Below, piece by piece: positions 54,505 to 64,000 of a DNA stretch of 64,000 nucleotides. The notes below the pieces were generated by a model. That model saw only the letters and a program-made list of their open reading frames with translations. It searched no databases and was not told the DNA's origin. The DNA comes from Caenorhabditis elegans (lineage: Eukaryota; Nematoda; Chromadorea; Rhabditida; Rhabditidae): contig NC_003280.10 in assembly GCF_000002985.6 (NCBI RefSeq), forward strand, positions 992,001 through 1,056,000. Reading direction: 5' to 3'. Positions within the stretch are counted from its first letter, which is position 1. Every line of letters starts with the position of its first letter. A program made the translations under genes and the position numbers.

Positions 54505-56196
54505 ATGCTTTGGCTGCATATCATACAATATTCTGGGTTTTTTATGGCTCAAGTGACCAATGCTCTTTTGGTTTATCTCATTTGGACAAAAGCTGAGAAG
54601 CTTTTTGGAACGTACCGTCACGTGATGTGTACATTTGCACTGTATTCCTTGGTTTACGCATGGATAGAGGTTCTAACTCAACCTGTAGGTTAATTAGAAG
54701 TACAGATGAACTAATGATATTCCCGTTTCCTTTTAGGTCATGCATATAAAAGGACCAATATTTATTGTAATTATGGATAGTCCGTTGAAATATCAAAAAT
54801 GGATTGGTAATGATTTAACATGTAAGTTCTACTTTAAAACTTTAAAGAATACAAATCTAATTTTAGGCTTGTACTGTGGATCTTTTGCTCTGGTGATTTC
54901 TCTCCTGGCAGCTCAATTTTTCTATCGTTATGTAGCCATGTGCAGGTAGATTTTGCTCAGAAATGAAGTTTTTTAAATGTGAATTAAGGTCTCATGAGGT
55001 CGCCGTATCGGCGCCCGCGCCGGTCTCACGGCGTCACTCACGCCGCTTGTATCCAACTGTATAGTGTTGCGCGGAACCCCGAACGTGTCGGCCGCTTCCA
55101 AATAACTATTTTTCGCACTATGTTGCGCACACACACCAAGCTAATCGTTTCACGTTAAGCTGCGGAACCCTAAATGTGTCGGCCGCTACAGATAACTAGC
55201 TTTCGCACTTCATTGCACACACACCTCGGCGTGAGGCTCGTAGTTCGCGCCTCACTCAGCTGGGAGCGTTAATATGAATACATATTTCAGATCGAATTTT
55301 CTGCAAAACATTGAAGGCATCAAGTTGACATTTATTTTCATACCATGCCTAGTATGCTTTGTTTTGTGGTTTGAATTTGTTTATTGGGGAATGTCAAATA
55401 CTGTTGAGAAACAGTTGTACATGAGGTGAGTTATTTACTGTAATGTAATGTAATGTAATGTAGTGTATTGTAATGTACAGAAATGTAATGTAATGCAATG
55501 CAATTTTAATAACGTAATGTAATTTAATGCTTTAGAGAAGAAATAGAAGCTTATTACAATGAAGATTCTACGAAAGTCTCGTTTATTGCACCGATGTACT
55601 GGTCGGTTGGAACAAATGGTGAGAAGATTTGGAAGTTTTGGGAAATTATGTCTTCTGTGGAATGTGTTTGTATAATTGTAAGTACATATTTCTGAAATTC
55701 ATTTTTGGAAAAATATTACTTCAGGCTGTTTGTTTTTCAACAATTTTGTTTTGCGCATCAAATATTTATTTTACAATGAAAAGTGCCAGTGGACATATGA
55801 GCCGAAAAACTTTGGAACTAAATCGCCAACTGTTTATCACTCTTACATTTCAAGTAAAGTCATTTTTTGTGTGTTTTATAAAAATGAAACATGGTTGACG
55901 ATTTTCAGACAATTCTACCTTTTGTAATGATGTATAGTCCTGTTGGATTATTGATCGTTTTGCCATTATTCGAGGTCTACGTTGGAAGCATTGCGAATTT
56001 TGTTGGTGCAAGTCTAGCTGTCTATCCATCACTTGAACCGTTGATTGCGATGTTTTGTATTAAGGAATTCAGGAAAACTGTTACATGTGGGTACAGCTTG
56101 CCAAATACGCAATTAATTGAACATGTTTTAGGTCCCTCACTTCGAAAGGTGACTCCAGCAACTGTCTCTTATACTACCAGTTCACGTGCAGTTTGA
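54505..56196 (+). CDS. Str-family seven-transmembrane chemoreceptor
   Basis: Exons 54505-54684, 54737-54821, 54867-54945, 55291-55425, 55536-55677, 55725-55853 and 55909-56196 join in phase to 345 residues; a possible 45-bp intron (56091-56135) would give 330. The start resembles Str receptors: IIQYSGFFMAQVTNALLVYL, then TKAEKLFGTYRHVMCTFALY. Seven hydrophobic segments can be traced. TM3 ends in FFYRYVAMCR, and the family's final motif appears as YPSLEPLIAMFCIKEFRKTV. No stop or frameshift occurs, so it may work as a G-protein-coupled odorant receptor in sensory neurons. The third intron carries a GC-rich dispersed repeat and the fourth a TAATG microsatellite. Confidence 0.85.
54985..55265. 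repeat. GC-rich dispersed repeat in the Str gene intron
   Basis: Related to 34390-34590 (GGAACCCCGAACGTGTCGGC, CCGCTTCCAAATAACT, AAGCTGCGGAACCC). It contains an internal duplication of the GTCGGCCGCT(TCC)AAATAACT part (55087 and 55177). Confidence 0.7.
55436..55532. repeat. (TAATG)n microsatellite in Str intron
   Basis: Imperfect pentamer run, TGTAATGTAATGTAATGTAG and variants, reaching to the acceptor of the next exon. Confidence 0.8.
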
Positions 56197-56912
56197 GTTT
56201 GTTTCATCAAACCCATTAAAAAGAAATTAAATTGCTTATCAGTTAATTTATTTTTGAAAAATTGTATTGACACTGAAAAAACTAAAAACATAATGTTTTA
56301 ATGTCTCTCTTAAAAATAAATATATTCTTTTTTGAATATTCACCAAATGCATGTTTATTTTCATTTATTTTAACTTTTAAACTTCTAATTTTTTTTCCAA
56401 TCGCAACGATGGTTTTAGGATATAAAATATAAAACAGAAATCTGAAAATATCAAAAAAATAATAATTTTAAAAAGATTGAATAATTCTCATATTCAAAAT
56501 GAAGTTTTCACCCCCTATACCGTAGTTGAGATGTAAGCTTGAAAAATCACGCATTGGGAATTCAAAACTTGGCACGTAGGCTGACCATCTGTAAAAATCT
56601 GAAAATTATTTTGCAAATGTTCTGTTTTTTGTGTTTTTTAAAATAAATTTTCTTTATATTCGACTTTTCTTTGCTTTCCTTATAAATAATCTCGAACATT
56701 TTGGCAAATTTTTAATGATAAAGTAATTGTTCTAGCTATTCAACTAGTATCATCATTCGCAAACTCTTTCTTGCTAGAACACTGAAAGAATATAATTTTC
56801 AGATGCACCGAGAAAAGAGCAACCCAGATGAGAACATGGCATCTCTCAAAAATTTATTATTAACTCAAAAAGAAAGTAAATACACACAAAAAAAAACAAT
56901 GAAAAACATATA
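56197..56912. repeat. Convergent 3' flanks, source of the repeats at 52.6-53.3 kb
   Basis: 56460-56605 and 56655-56905 match blocks at 52800-52940, 53040-53290 and, less well, 52590-52780. No gene. Confidence 0.7.
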
Positions 56913-57821
56913 TTATGATATTTTTGTAAAGTGAATCGTCGCGCCATCCTGCTCCCTGAATAGCGACTCTTGAGATATCCCTTCGAGAATAATATCAAAG
57001 TTAAATGTATCTTCATGTCGTTGAACTAAAAATGTTTCAAGTTCCGGTTTCAAACCGCCCATCCAAAACTTCAAGAACAAATTGATGTCGTTATTCGATA
57101 ATATTTCACTAAAACAGTGAATCCGTGAGCAGTTCGTGAGAAGCAGGTCATCCAGTGAGATGTCGATTTGGAAGATAGAAAGTATTTGAAATTTCTGAGT
57201 CAAAATTCGTTTTAGTGAGAGCTTTTGAAACGAGGTTAGTGTTCGATGAAAGGTGGGATGTATTTTAAGGTGCTTGGTAGGTAAGAATGCATTGATTACT
57301 TTGAAAAAGGGATCCATTTCGAATTTCCAATAAACATGAAGGTTATAAATCTCATGACTTTCCAAGCATTCACTGAGTGATTTGAATTGGGCTTCGTCAA
57401 ACTCATTGTACACTGGAAAGTGAAACAAATCAATGTTCGATGGGCTGATTATAGACAGAAAGTGATTTAAGAAGCTCCTCACATCAAATTGTGGTACAGA
57501 AAATATTCTCGTTTGAAGTAGATTGTACGCTGTAACTAGTCCGTTTTCGAAATAAAAAGTTGCCTTAGATTGATTTCCAGACAATGTATAGGTAATCAAT
57601 CTCCAGTTTTCTATACAGAAGTTTGCGTCTTTGAAAACTTGAAACATTCTGATAAAGTCCTTAGTTTTATTGGAGACCAGTGAGAAACAGATTCTGGAAA
57701 AAAGAATTGGTTAATGATTTGAATTGAAAAAAGTAACTTACTGTTCGATAATTCCCATATTGAGTAGAACATCTTTTAGATTTGGGAGACGAAGAAGAGG
57801 AAAAGGGGAGACAGCAACCAT
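56913..57821 (-). CDS. FBXB-type F-box protein
   Basis: Exon 1 57821-57742 (MVAVSPFPLLRLPNLKDVLL) and exon 2 57693-56913 give 286 residues. The F-box continues FSLVSNKTKDFIRMF. Central motif FDVRSFLNHFLSIISPSNI; FBA_2-like motifs ISLDDLLLTNCSRIHCFSEI and NDINLFLKFWMGGLKPELETF. A short but plausible C-terminus with REQDGATIHFTKIS follows. It is head to head with the truncated paralogue at 58230; the two share nearly identical stretches (IHPTFHRTLTSFQKLSLKRI) and mirrored upstream DNA. An ATATCGAT site is at about 57901. Confidence 0.8.
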
Positions 57822-57842
57822 CACGAGAGACGGATTACGAAC

Positions 57843-58229
57843 GGAATGAGAGAAGACAGTGGTCCATTTATATAGCTGCAGAGCTGGTGAGTTACTTTAA
57901 TATCGATATTTTCGGTTTGAGCCAAGAGGCATGATCTGCAGCGGTCCAGTGACTTGAGGAGACTCAGTTATCTCGGGATCCCAGGGGCTAGCGTAGGACC
58001 AATTATAGCATCACTGCTGACCTCTTCCAACAATTAGAAAAGGGCGAATACGTGAGCAGCGTGGGAGGCGATTGCACTGTGAAATCGATACCAAAGACCC
58101 AGGTCTTTTGTGCCACTCTCTCCACTTGGCCCAAACCCAAAATATCGATATTAAAGAAACTCACCAGCTCTGCAATCATATAATTGGACTACTGTCTCCT
58201 CTCATTCTGTTTGCAGTCCGTCTCTCCTG
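57843..58229. promoter_or_regulatory. Mirrored bidirectional promoter region of two FBXB genes
   Basis: The two sides are inverted copies: GAGCTGGTGAGTTACTTTAA then TATCGATATTTT at 57885-57920, and its mirror AAAATATCGATATTAAAG with CTCACCAGCTCTGC at 58138-58180. The unpaired middle (about 57995-58110) matches, inverted, the upstream region of the FBXB gene at 48564. Confidence 0.6.
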
Positions 58230-59023
58230 ATGGGTGCTGTCTCCCCTTTCCCTCTTCTTCGTCTCCCAAACCTGAAAGATGTTCTACTAAATATGGGAAC
58301 TATCCAACAGTAAGTTATTTTCCTCCTTAATTAAAATCATTAGTCAATGATTCCAGAATATGTTTCTCAATGGTCTCCAAGAAAACTAAGGACTATATCA
58401 GAATGTTTCAAGTTCTCAAAGGTGTAAGTTTATGTATAAATTCACTTGGATCGATCCACTATGAATTGTCTGGAAATCAATCTAAATCAAATTTTTATTT
58501 CCAACACGGACTAGTAACATCGTTCAAGCTACCCGAAATAAAGATAATCAAGTTTTCTGCGCCACAGTTTGATGTGAGAAGCTTCTTAGATCACTTTCTG
58601 TCTATAATCAACCCATCGAAAATTGATTTGTCTTATTATCAAAGGTATAATGAGTTTGACGATGCCGAATTTGAAACCCTCAAAGAATTCTTGAAAGGTC
58701 ATGAGATTTCTAGCCTTCGTCCTTATTCGCTACTCGAAATGGATCCCTTTTTCAAAGTAATCAATGCATTCTTACCTACCAAGCACCTTAAAATACATCC
58801 CACCTTTCATCGAACACTAACCTCGTTTCAAAAGCTCTCACTAAAACGAATTTTGACTCAGAAATTTCACATACTTACCATCTTACGAATCCACATCTCA
58901 CTGGAAGACCTGCTTCTCACGAACTGCTCACGGATTCACTGTTTTAGTGAAATATTATGCAAGAGCACCCCCACTGCAATTCTATCGATTCATTTCAGAG
59001 CGCGCACAGCAGATGTGCTCTAA
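58230..59023 (+). pseudogene. FBXB-type F-box gene, C-terminus truncated by an inserted element
   Basis: Exon 1 58230-58309 (MGAVSPFPLLRLPNLKDVLL) and exon 2 58357-59023 stay open for 248 residues. The F-box (FSMVSKKTKDYIRMF), FDVRSFLDHFLSIINPSKI and ISLEDLLLTNCSRI are intact. Right after SEIL the sequence leaves the family: a small inverted-repeat element at 58958-59070 supplies a foreign tail and a stop, and everything from DINLFLKFW onward is missing. The F-box could still be made, so a dominant-negative or decoy product is possible, but truncation makes pseudogene the safer call. Confidence 0.7.
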
Positions 59024-59070
59024 TTACGACCTAGAAAAAGATTGATCAATAGATTTTGGGCCCTCTTGCA
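58958..59070. mobile_element. 113-bp MITE-like insertion
   Basis: TGCAAGAG at the left end and CTCTTGCA at the right end form inverted ends, with an inner GAGCAC...GTGCTC pair. It begins exactly where the F-box gene stops matching its paralogue. Confidence 0.5.
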
Positions 59071-59162
59071 CAGTTGGACTAGTTTCCTCTGACGTCACCA
59101 AAACACAATTGCAACCGCCATAACACTCAGCTACGCAGCGTTGAAATGGAGTATTTGGATCA

Positions 59163-59520
59163 GGGGTGTGAGGCAAATCTCAAAATTTGTCGAGCTCGAC
59201 AAGTTCGGCAAATTCGGCAAATTTGCCGTTCTTAACAAACTCCGAGGATTTGGTACTTTTTTATGGTTTTTGGAGCACAAAAACTACTGAATTCTGAACA
59301 AACATCTGGTTTCCGAATAAGTTCCGTGTAGTATGTCTGCTTAAACATCTAAATAACTCAATTTTGTTTTATTTTACTAAATTTTCGGCGACAAAATCAA
59401 TAGTTTTGGTCAAAATTGTACTGTCAAATTTTTGATGTGTGCGGCAAACTACTAAATTTGCCGAGCACGGCAAATTCGGCAAAGCTGCTTTTTTTTTAAT
59501 TTGCCGTGCTTGCCAAATTT
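59163..59520. repeat. CGGCAAAT-family repeat
   Basis: Starts with AGGGGTGTGAGGCAAATCTC and contains TTTGCCG and GAGCTCGACAAGTTCGGC blocks like those at 60929-61302, in opposite orientation. Confidence 0.7.
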
Positions 59521-59622
59521 TTTGGAGTTTTTCATTTTCAAAAGTGGGATAACTTGAATCACAGCTAGATGAGTTTAAAATACTATAAACTTGGATTCTA
59601 CTAAAGATATGGGTTAGCGGTA

Positions 59623-60052
59623 TTAAAGGTGAAGTAGCGCCAGTGGGGATTTTGTCTAAATGCACTTTAAATTATCCAGAACAACCAAATATCATAATAA
59701 AACACTCCAAAAAATTTTAGATTTTTCATAATTTCCGGTCAAAGTTTTGGCAAATTGCCAAAATTTTGAAAAATACGAATTTTTAGGAAATTTAAAGAAA
59801 TGTCGAATGTTTCGACCCCTAAAATGTTTTAATAAAAATAATTTAAACAAAATTAAAACATAAAAAATGTGGAAAAATTTTTTTTGAACGTCTTCCAAAT
59901 TTATGAGTGGCAAAAACTGAGTAATTGCCACTTATACAGTAAATAAAAATGTTTCAAAAAGCTTTCGAAAAGTTTTATCATGATATTTGGTCATTTTGGG
60001 AGCAAAGGAGTGGTTTTTAACAATTTCCCCACTGGCGCTACTCCACCTTTAA
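59623..60052. mobile_element. Foldback MITE of about 430 bp
   Basis: Inverted ends: TTAAAGGTGAAGTAGCGCCA with GTGGGGA at the left and TTCCCCACTGGCGCTACTCC with ACCTTTAA at the right. Pairing continues inward (AACCAAATATCAT against ATGATATTTGGT). The AGTAGCGCCAGTGGG end is, as I recall, very common in C. elegans. Confidence 0.8.
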
Positions 60053-60928
60053 GTGTTCAGGTAAAATGCCAGCCACATGGGATAAGCAAATTCAGACATC
60101 TAAGAAAAAACCTCAATGGCCCCAACTGTGTTTTCAAAAAAATTAGCCAATGTATACCTCATTTTTTGAAGAAAAAAATTCCAGCCTGAGCTTTAAGACA
60201 TTCGTTTTGGCTCAAAAATTTTTTTGGCTCGCAACGTTATTAACTGCCATAATTTAGTGTGTAAAGCAGTTTCGAACAAAAAATTTGCAAAAAAAAAATC
60301 AAGAAATTTTTGGACTGTTTGCTATATCAGTAGATCCACAATAAATCTCGGCAATATATTCTAAATACAGTATTACAGATTTTATTTGAAAAATGGTGAA
60401 TGCAGTTCGGTTCCGACTCTACAACGATGAGTTGCTGAAAATCTGCCCCAGACCAGTGCTCAATTTGGCAGTCAGAAATCGGAGTTTTCAAAATGTTTAT
60501 AAGTAGGTGAAAATATTATAACTCAACTTGAAAATGTTTAAAACTACATGAAAAGTTAATGAAAAATATATTTAAAATATTAGTTTTTTGTTAGAAGTAT
60601 TGAGAATAACCGAAATACAAGATATCATATCATTGATTGAAAACTGGAAAAAAAACGTGAATACACAATAATTTTTGACATCAGAACCATTTTTGGAAAC
60701 TTTTGATCTACAAAATTTTTTTCATATGGATTTGATCTACACATTTTTGTGCGGCAGAAATCGTTTTTTTGTGAGTAAAATAACAGAAAAAGAAGGACAG
60801 ACACACATGGTGTTAGGCTGTCTCATTACAGTTTGATCTACAAAAAATGCGGGAATATTTTTCCAGAAAAATAGTGACGTCAAACCAAAATGTGAGCTCA
60901 GGTAGTCAGCCGAGATTTGAGATTCAAA
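60053..60928. other. AT-rich intergenic with one possible exon
   Basis: From 60393 an ATG opens a frame (NAVRFRLYNDELLKICPRPV and on, about 37 codons) ending at a GTAGGT-like donor near 60507. No continuation was found, so this is at best a gene remnant. 60740-60928 is an inverted copy of 62725-62865. Confidence 0.3.
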
Positions 60929-61302
60929 GCAGGGGTGTGCGGCAAATTTGCCGTTTGCCGAGCTCGACAAATTTCGAAATTTGCCGCACACGTCAAAAAT
61001 TTGACAGTACAATTTTGACTAAACCTATTGATTTTTAGCCAAAAATTTAGTAAAATGACACAAAATTGAGCTATTTTGATGCTTAAACAGACATACTACG
61101 CGGAACTTATTCAGAAACCAGATGTGTGTTAAGAATTCAGTAGTTTTGGTGCTCCAAAAAACATAAAAAAAATATCAAATTTTTCCGAGTTTGTTAAGCA
61201 CGGCGAATTTGCCGAATTTGCCGTGCTCGGCAAATATTGAAAAAAGAGATTTGCCGAATTTGCCGAGCTCGGCAAATTTTGAGATTTGCCGCACACCCCT
61301 GA
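60929..61302. mobile_element. CAGGGGTGTGCGGCAAAT inverted-repeat element
   Basis: CAGGGGTGTGCGGCAAAT at the left and ATTTGCCGCACACCCCTG at the right are perfect mirrors. The inside is a loose palindrome rich in TTTGCCG and GAGCTCGGCAAA. Fragments of the same family occur at 33755, 37727, 50634, 53644, 59163 and 62695. Confidence 0.8.
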
Positions 61303-61361
61303 ATTCAAAGTTGTTAAAACTAATAAAACAAAGGCTCAACAATTTTATTCAATCTGAGTTG

Positions 61362-61830
61362 TTAATGTAAAGTAGGAAGATCTTCTGCACTTCGAACTTC
61401 GAGTTCGCAAATCCACTCGTCTCCAGATCCTTTCACAACGCTGAGCCAAACTTCCGAAGAAAAGCGTGTTCGGATTTTCCGTGTATCAGGATAATTAATA
61501 GGCCTAGCCTGATAGCCTAGAGCATCTAACCTCCGATTTGCCACGATTCTATTGTTATAAATAAGTATTCTTTGTGATCATCCAGAAACTCCGAGCTCCA
61601 TCCTCCGTTGTACCGAAAGAATTAATTGTAAAATGAGTCCCAACCTCTATGCCGTTGTTCAACCAATGTTCGACCAATTTAGTTATCATGAACGAGAATG
61701 TCGGATGCTTTAAGTGTACTCTAAGATTTGAAATTCTCTGGACATACAACGGAAAACCGTTAATTCTCAGTACTTCCGCCGTTCGGACAACACGATGGCT
61801 GAACTTTTCCGACCGATCCCACAAGAAATG
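61362..61830 (-). pseudogene. FBXC-type 3' fragment
   Basis: Two minus-strand open blocks, 61824-61555 (NLRVHLKHPTFSFMITKLVE then HWLNNGIEVGTHF) and 61544-61362 (WLSVVKGSGDEWICELEV), resemble the C-terminal third of FBXC proteins, the same region as SRRVHVEF...LIDCWLWNG in the gene at the left edge. No F-box or upstream exons are seen, and the upstream frame (61830-61950) has stops. Likely a remnant. Confidence 0.5.
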
Positions 61831-62095
61831 CTCTTAGAAAAATAGATTAAGATCCTCGAACTCCCAAACACATGTGTTACCAAATACTCGTTTAAAACTA
61901 AATAAGATTGTTGACGTTGACGACTTCATCGGTATGATCGCCGGCTCAAAAATAACAACTGCTCCAAAAATTTCTTCTCATCTTTGAGAATTGAGATTAA
62001 GAGCATATGATACTCAGGAAAGATACTAAAGGTGAAAAAGTAATTCAAGGTTTTATTAAATTTTAAAGTTATATAAAAACGTAAAAAAACCATTT

Positions 62096-62690
62096 TCAAA
62101 GTGATCCAAATAGCTGCACCACCCGTGACGTTCTCCTCTTGAAGCCAGGTACCTTTGAGCACAACTTATCCACACAGAAATTTCGATACGGAATATGTAT
62201 ATAGAGCATGATAAGCGTGGAAAACAGGCCGTGGGCTCCGATGGTTATAAAACAAAAATTGTTAGCAACTTGGTTGTAGATCAGGAAAACCCGGGAAATC
62301 ACCAAATAGCACAGTGGGATCAAGAGTATGGCAAGTGGGATGCAGGTTTGGATGTTCAGGGCTCGTAGGAACTGCTTTTGCATTTTTATAGTTTGTGGGG
62401 ATAGGGAGAGCTCCTTGCTTTGGGCGCTCATATTTTTGTAGATCAAAAATGTGAAAATTCCGGATTCCAGCAATAATAGGGTCGACATAAAAAACACGGG
62501 TAGTACTATAAACCGGAAATCTGTGGCTAGAACGAAGATTTTTGAGGTTTGGAGCTCTTTGGGGAGCTCGGGGAGCATCTGAAATTAGAAGTTATTTTTT
62601 CTCGGGCCTGTGAGACGTCGGCCGCTCTAACAAAATTACCTCAAAAACCTCCTGCAGCGCCTGTTTCTGGTCTGGAACATAATAAGGAAC
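62096..62690 (-). pseudogene. Srh-type chemoreceptor, 3' fragment
   Basis: A C-terminal exon (62578-62096) and the end of the exon before it (about 62685-62641, DQKQALQEVFE) join as VFE/MLPELP. The long exon has Srh hallmarks: MLPELPKEL, LSPQTIKMQKQFLRALNIQT, CIPLAILLIPLCYLV, YNQVANNFCFITIGAHGLFS and MLYIHIPYRNF, i.e. the last three membrane segments. Upstream the gene is cut by a repeat (62690-62870, an inverted copy of 60740-60960), so the first four or five membrane segments are lost. Confidence 0.75.
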
Positions 62691-62870
62691 ATAATTTGTC
62701 GAGCTCGGCAAACGGCAAATTTGCCGCACACCCCTGCTTTGAATCTCAAATCTCGGCTGACTACCTGAGCTCACATTTTGGTTTGACGTCACTATTTTTC
62801 TGGAAAAATATTCCCGCATTTTTTGTAGATCAAACTGTAATGAGACAGCCTAACACCATGTGTGAGAGAT
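62691..62870. repeat. Repeat inserted in the Srh gene
   Basis: Reverse-complement match to 60780-60960, including GAGCTCACATTTTGGTTTGA, CTGGAAAAATATTCCCGC and AATGAGACAGCCTAACACC. It ends in TTTGCCGCACACCCCTG, the terminus of the CGGCAAAT family. Confidence 0.8.
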
Positions 62871-63023
62871 TTATGACGTCACTTTCATGGGTGACCTTGC
62901 CATTCTCCTCTTGACGGGTGTACGGGTCCGCACTGTTCACTCTCCGAGAAATAGTGGTGAACTGGAGAGAGTGTAAGTTGGCTAGAGTAACACAAGAAGA
63001 CGGCATTTATTCATAGATTTCCT

Positions 63024-63492
63024 ATGAGACTACTCAATACTTTACGGAAGCCTTTTAGAGTTTTCCGCCGATTTTTAAACTCTTTAACTACTCGAAAAAT
63101 AGGTGGGAAGGCTTTTTCCAAAAAAAAAAAACGTTCTGAACACTAATTTTTTTTATTCAGAAAACAAATCATTCACCGAGCAGCTAACTGAGGAAGCAGA
63201 TGAATTTATATTTTCTAGCTCAAAATGTTGGCAACCTTCCAGGTTAAAATTTTTAAAAAAGTATTAATTGCCAAAATATTCGAATTTTCAGAGATGAACT
63301 CTCTCAACGATGCCCATCACCCCAAGATTCCTATATTAGCACTTCCTCAAATTTCAGCACTGTTTCCGAAAAAACTTCCAGTTTTGGCATCCCAGAGGTT
63401 CTCAGCAAGAGTGAACATTTCACAAAAAGCCAAAAGATGATGACGTATCCATGCCTGAAGTCTGTGCTCGTTAACTTCGATCCAAATTTGAG
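63024..63492 (+). CDS. Start of an FBXC-type F-box gene, cut by the window edge
   Basis: Exons 63024-63102, 63161-63242 and 63292-63492 join in phase (MRLLNTLRKPFRVFRRFL; NKSFTEQLTEEADEF; DELSQRCPSPQDSYIS). The third exon ends MMTYPCLKSVLVNFDPNLR before a GTGAGC donor; that is the usual FBXC F-box opening (Y.SLK.VL..MDPN.R). The basic N-terminal exon and the serine-rich linker ahead of the F-box are unusual for the family, so the true start could be the ATG of the F-box exon. From 63493 to the edge is intron, mostly a dispersed repeat. Confidence 0.55.
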
Positions 63493-63509
63493 GTGAGCGG
63501 GCGGCAAAC

Positions 63510-64000
63510 ATGTACCTTTCCCTAAAACTGGCATAACTTAAGAACCTGATTAGCTACAAAAATGCCAAATATATTTTCTGAAAGTTCAATTTATGGGAAT
63601 GTTTTTGTTATTTTAAAAAAAAATATTCCATGTTTTCTTTGAGATATAACAGTTTGTATGTGTAAATCTACTGTTTTTAACTGAAAAACTCAAAGTATAC
63701 TTCAACCTTTTAAAATTCTCAGTGAGAATCGTAAGATTTAATGTTAGTTTTGTAATGGAAAATAACACAATTAACTTATTTTTAGAGTTTCATCAAAATT
63801 GGAATCAAAATTTTTTTTCACTTTTTTCAAAAGTTTTTCTTTGAGAAAATTTAGAAAAAAAAAGATTGTTTTCGTCGCAAATTGCTCATTTGCTCTGCTC
63901 ATTTGTAATTGCAACAAGTTTAAAAAAATTTTGCTAAAAACTTGCTATATGATTAGAAAAACCAATCAGAAACCAATGAAATATAGTACTAACAAAAAGT
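63510..64000. repeat. Dispersed repeat, inverted relative of 33250-33730
   Basis: It fills the intron after the FBXC exon and runs off the window. Shared landmarks with 33.25-33.73 kb, in reverse order, include the GATATAACAGTTTGTAT and TATGATTAGAAAAACCAA blocks. Confidence 0.7.

Noticed and set aside
60737-61012. 91-codon minus-strand frame and its copy at 62549-62914
   Set aside because: Both lie in the same inverted dispersed repeat; no family resemblance, and frames differ between copies.

Overview
The window looks like nuclear DNA of a Caenorhabditis nematode, most probably C. elegans. It is AT-rich, with short introns that start with GTAAGT-like donors and end in TTTCAG. Its genes belong to lineages greatly expanded on C. 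elegans autosome arms: F-box proteins of the FBXB type (F-box plus the FBA_2 type associated region) and FBXC type (DUF3557-like), MATH and BTB proteins, and Str and Srh chemoreceptors. Gene models were spliced by hand; every model called intact has matching exon phases.

Layout. 1-1.1 kb: 3' end of an FBXC-type gene. 1.2-7.6 kb: a near-perfect inverted duplication (2,081-bp arms) holding two FBXB genes per arm; a complete pogo-type transposon (4811-6885) sits in the right arm. 7.6-10.5 kb: a foldback element, an intact FBXB gene and a decayed BATH (MATH+BTB) gene. 10.97-29.3 kb: three tandem units of about 5.8 kb plus a partial fourth; each full unit carries one intact gene for an unrecognised 508-aa protein on the minus strand and a broken, convergently related copy on the plus strand. 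29.5-31.4 kb: an older, fuller but also broken plus-strand copy. 31.7-32.8 kb: an intact BTB gene. 34-35.7 kb: an FBXB gene with one apparent frameshift. 37-41.6 kb: a two-MATH-domain gene whose intron holds an apparently complete mariner element. 41.7-48.6 kb: minisatellites, a large 15-bp satellite with dense heat-shock elements and a Helitron-like 3' end, and an FBXB gene; this block is duplicated at a period of 2,842 bp. 49-59 kb: four more FBXB genes, one fragment and a Str chemoreceptor. 59-64 kb: repeat-rich DNA with remnants of an FBXC gene and an Srh chemoreceptor, and the start of a new FBXC-type gene running off the right edge.

How it works together. F-box proteins are substrate adaptors of SCF ubiquitin ligases and BTB/BATH proteins are adaptors of CUL3 ligases; in nematodes these families turn over quickly, and the window shows that turnover directly through inverted and tandem duplication, truncation, frameshift and transposon insertion. 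Several upstream regions share an ATATCGAT site, suggesting common regulation of part of the FBXB cluster. The strongest targets for a second look are the tandem 508-aa gene array, the Helitron/satellite heat-shock-element arrays, and a 0.5-kb stretch near 45.3-45.8 kb that reads like a noisy copy of 48.1-48.6 kb and may be an assembly fault.
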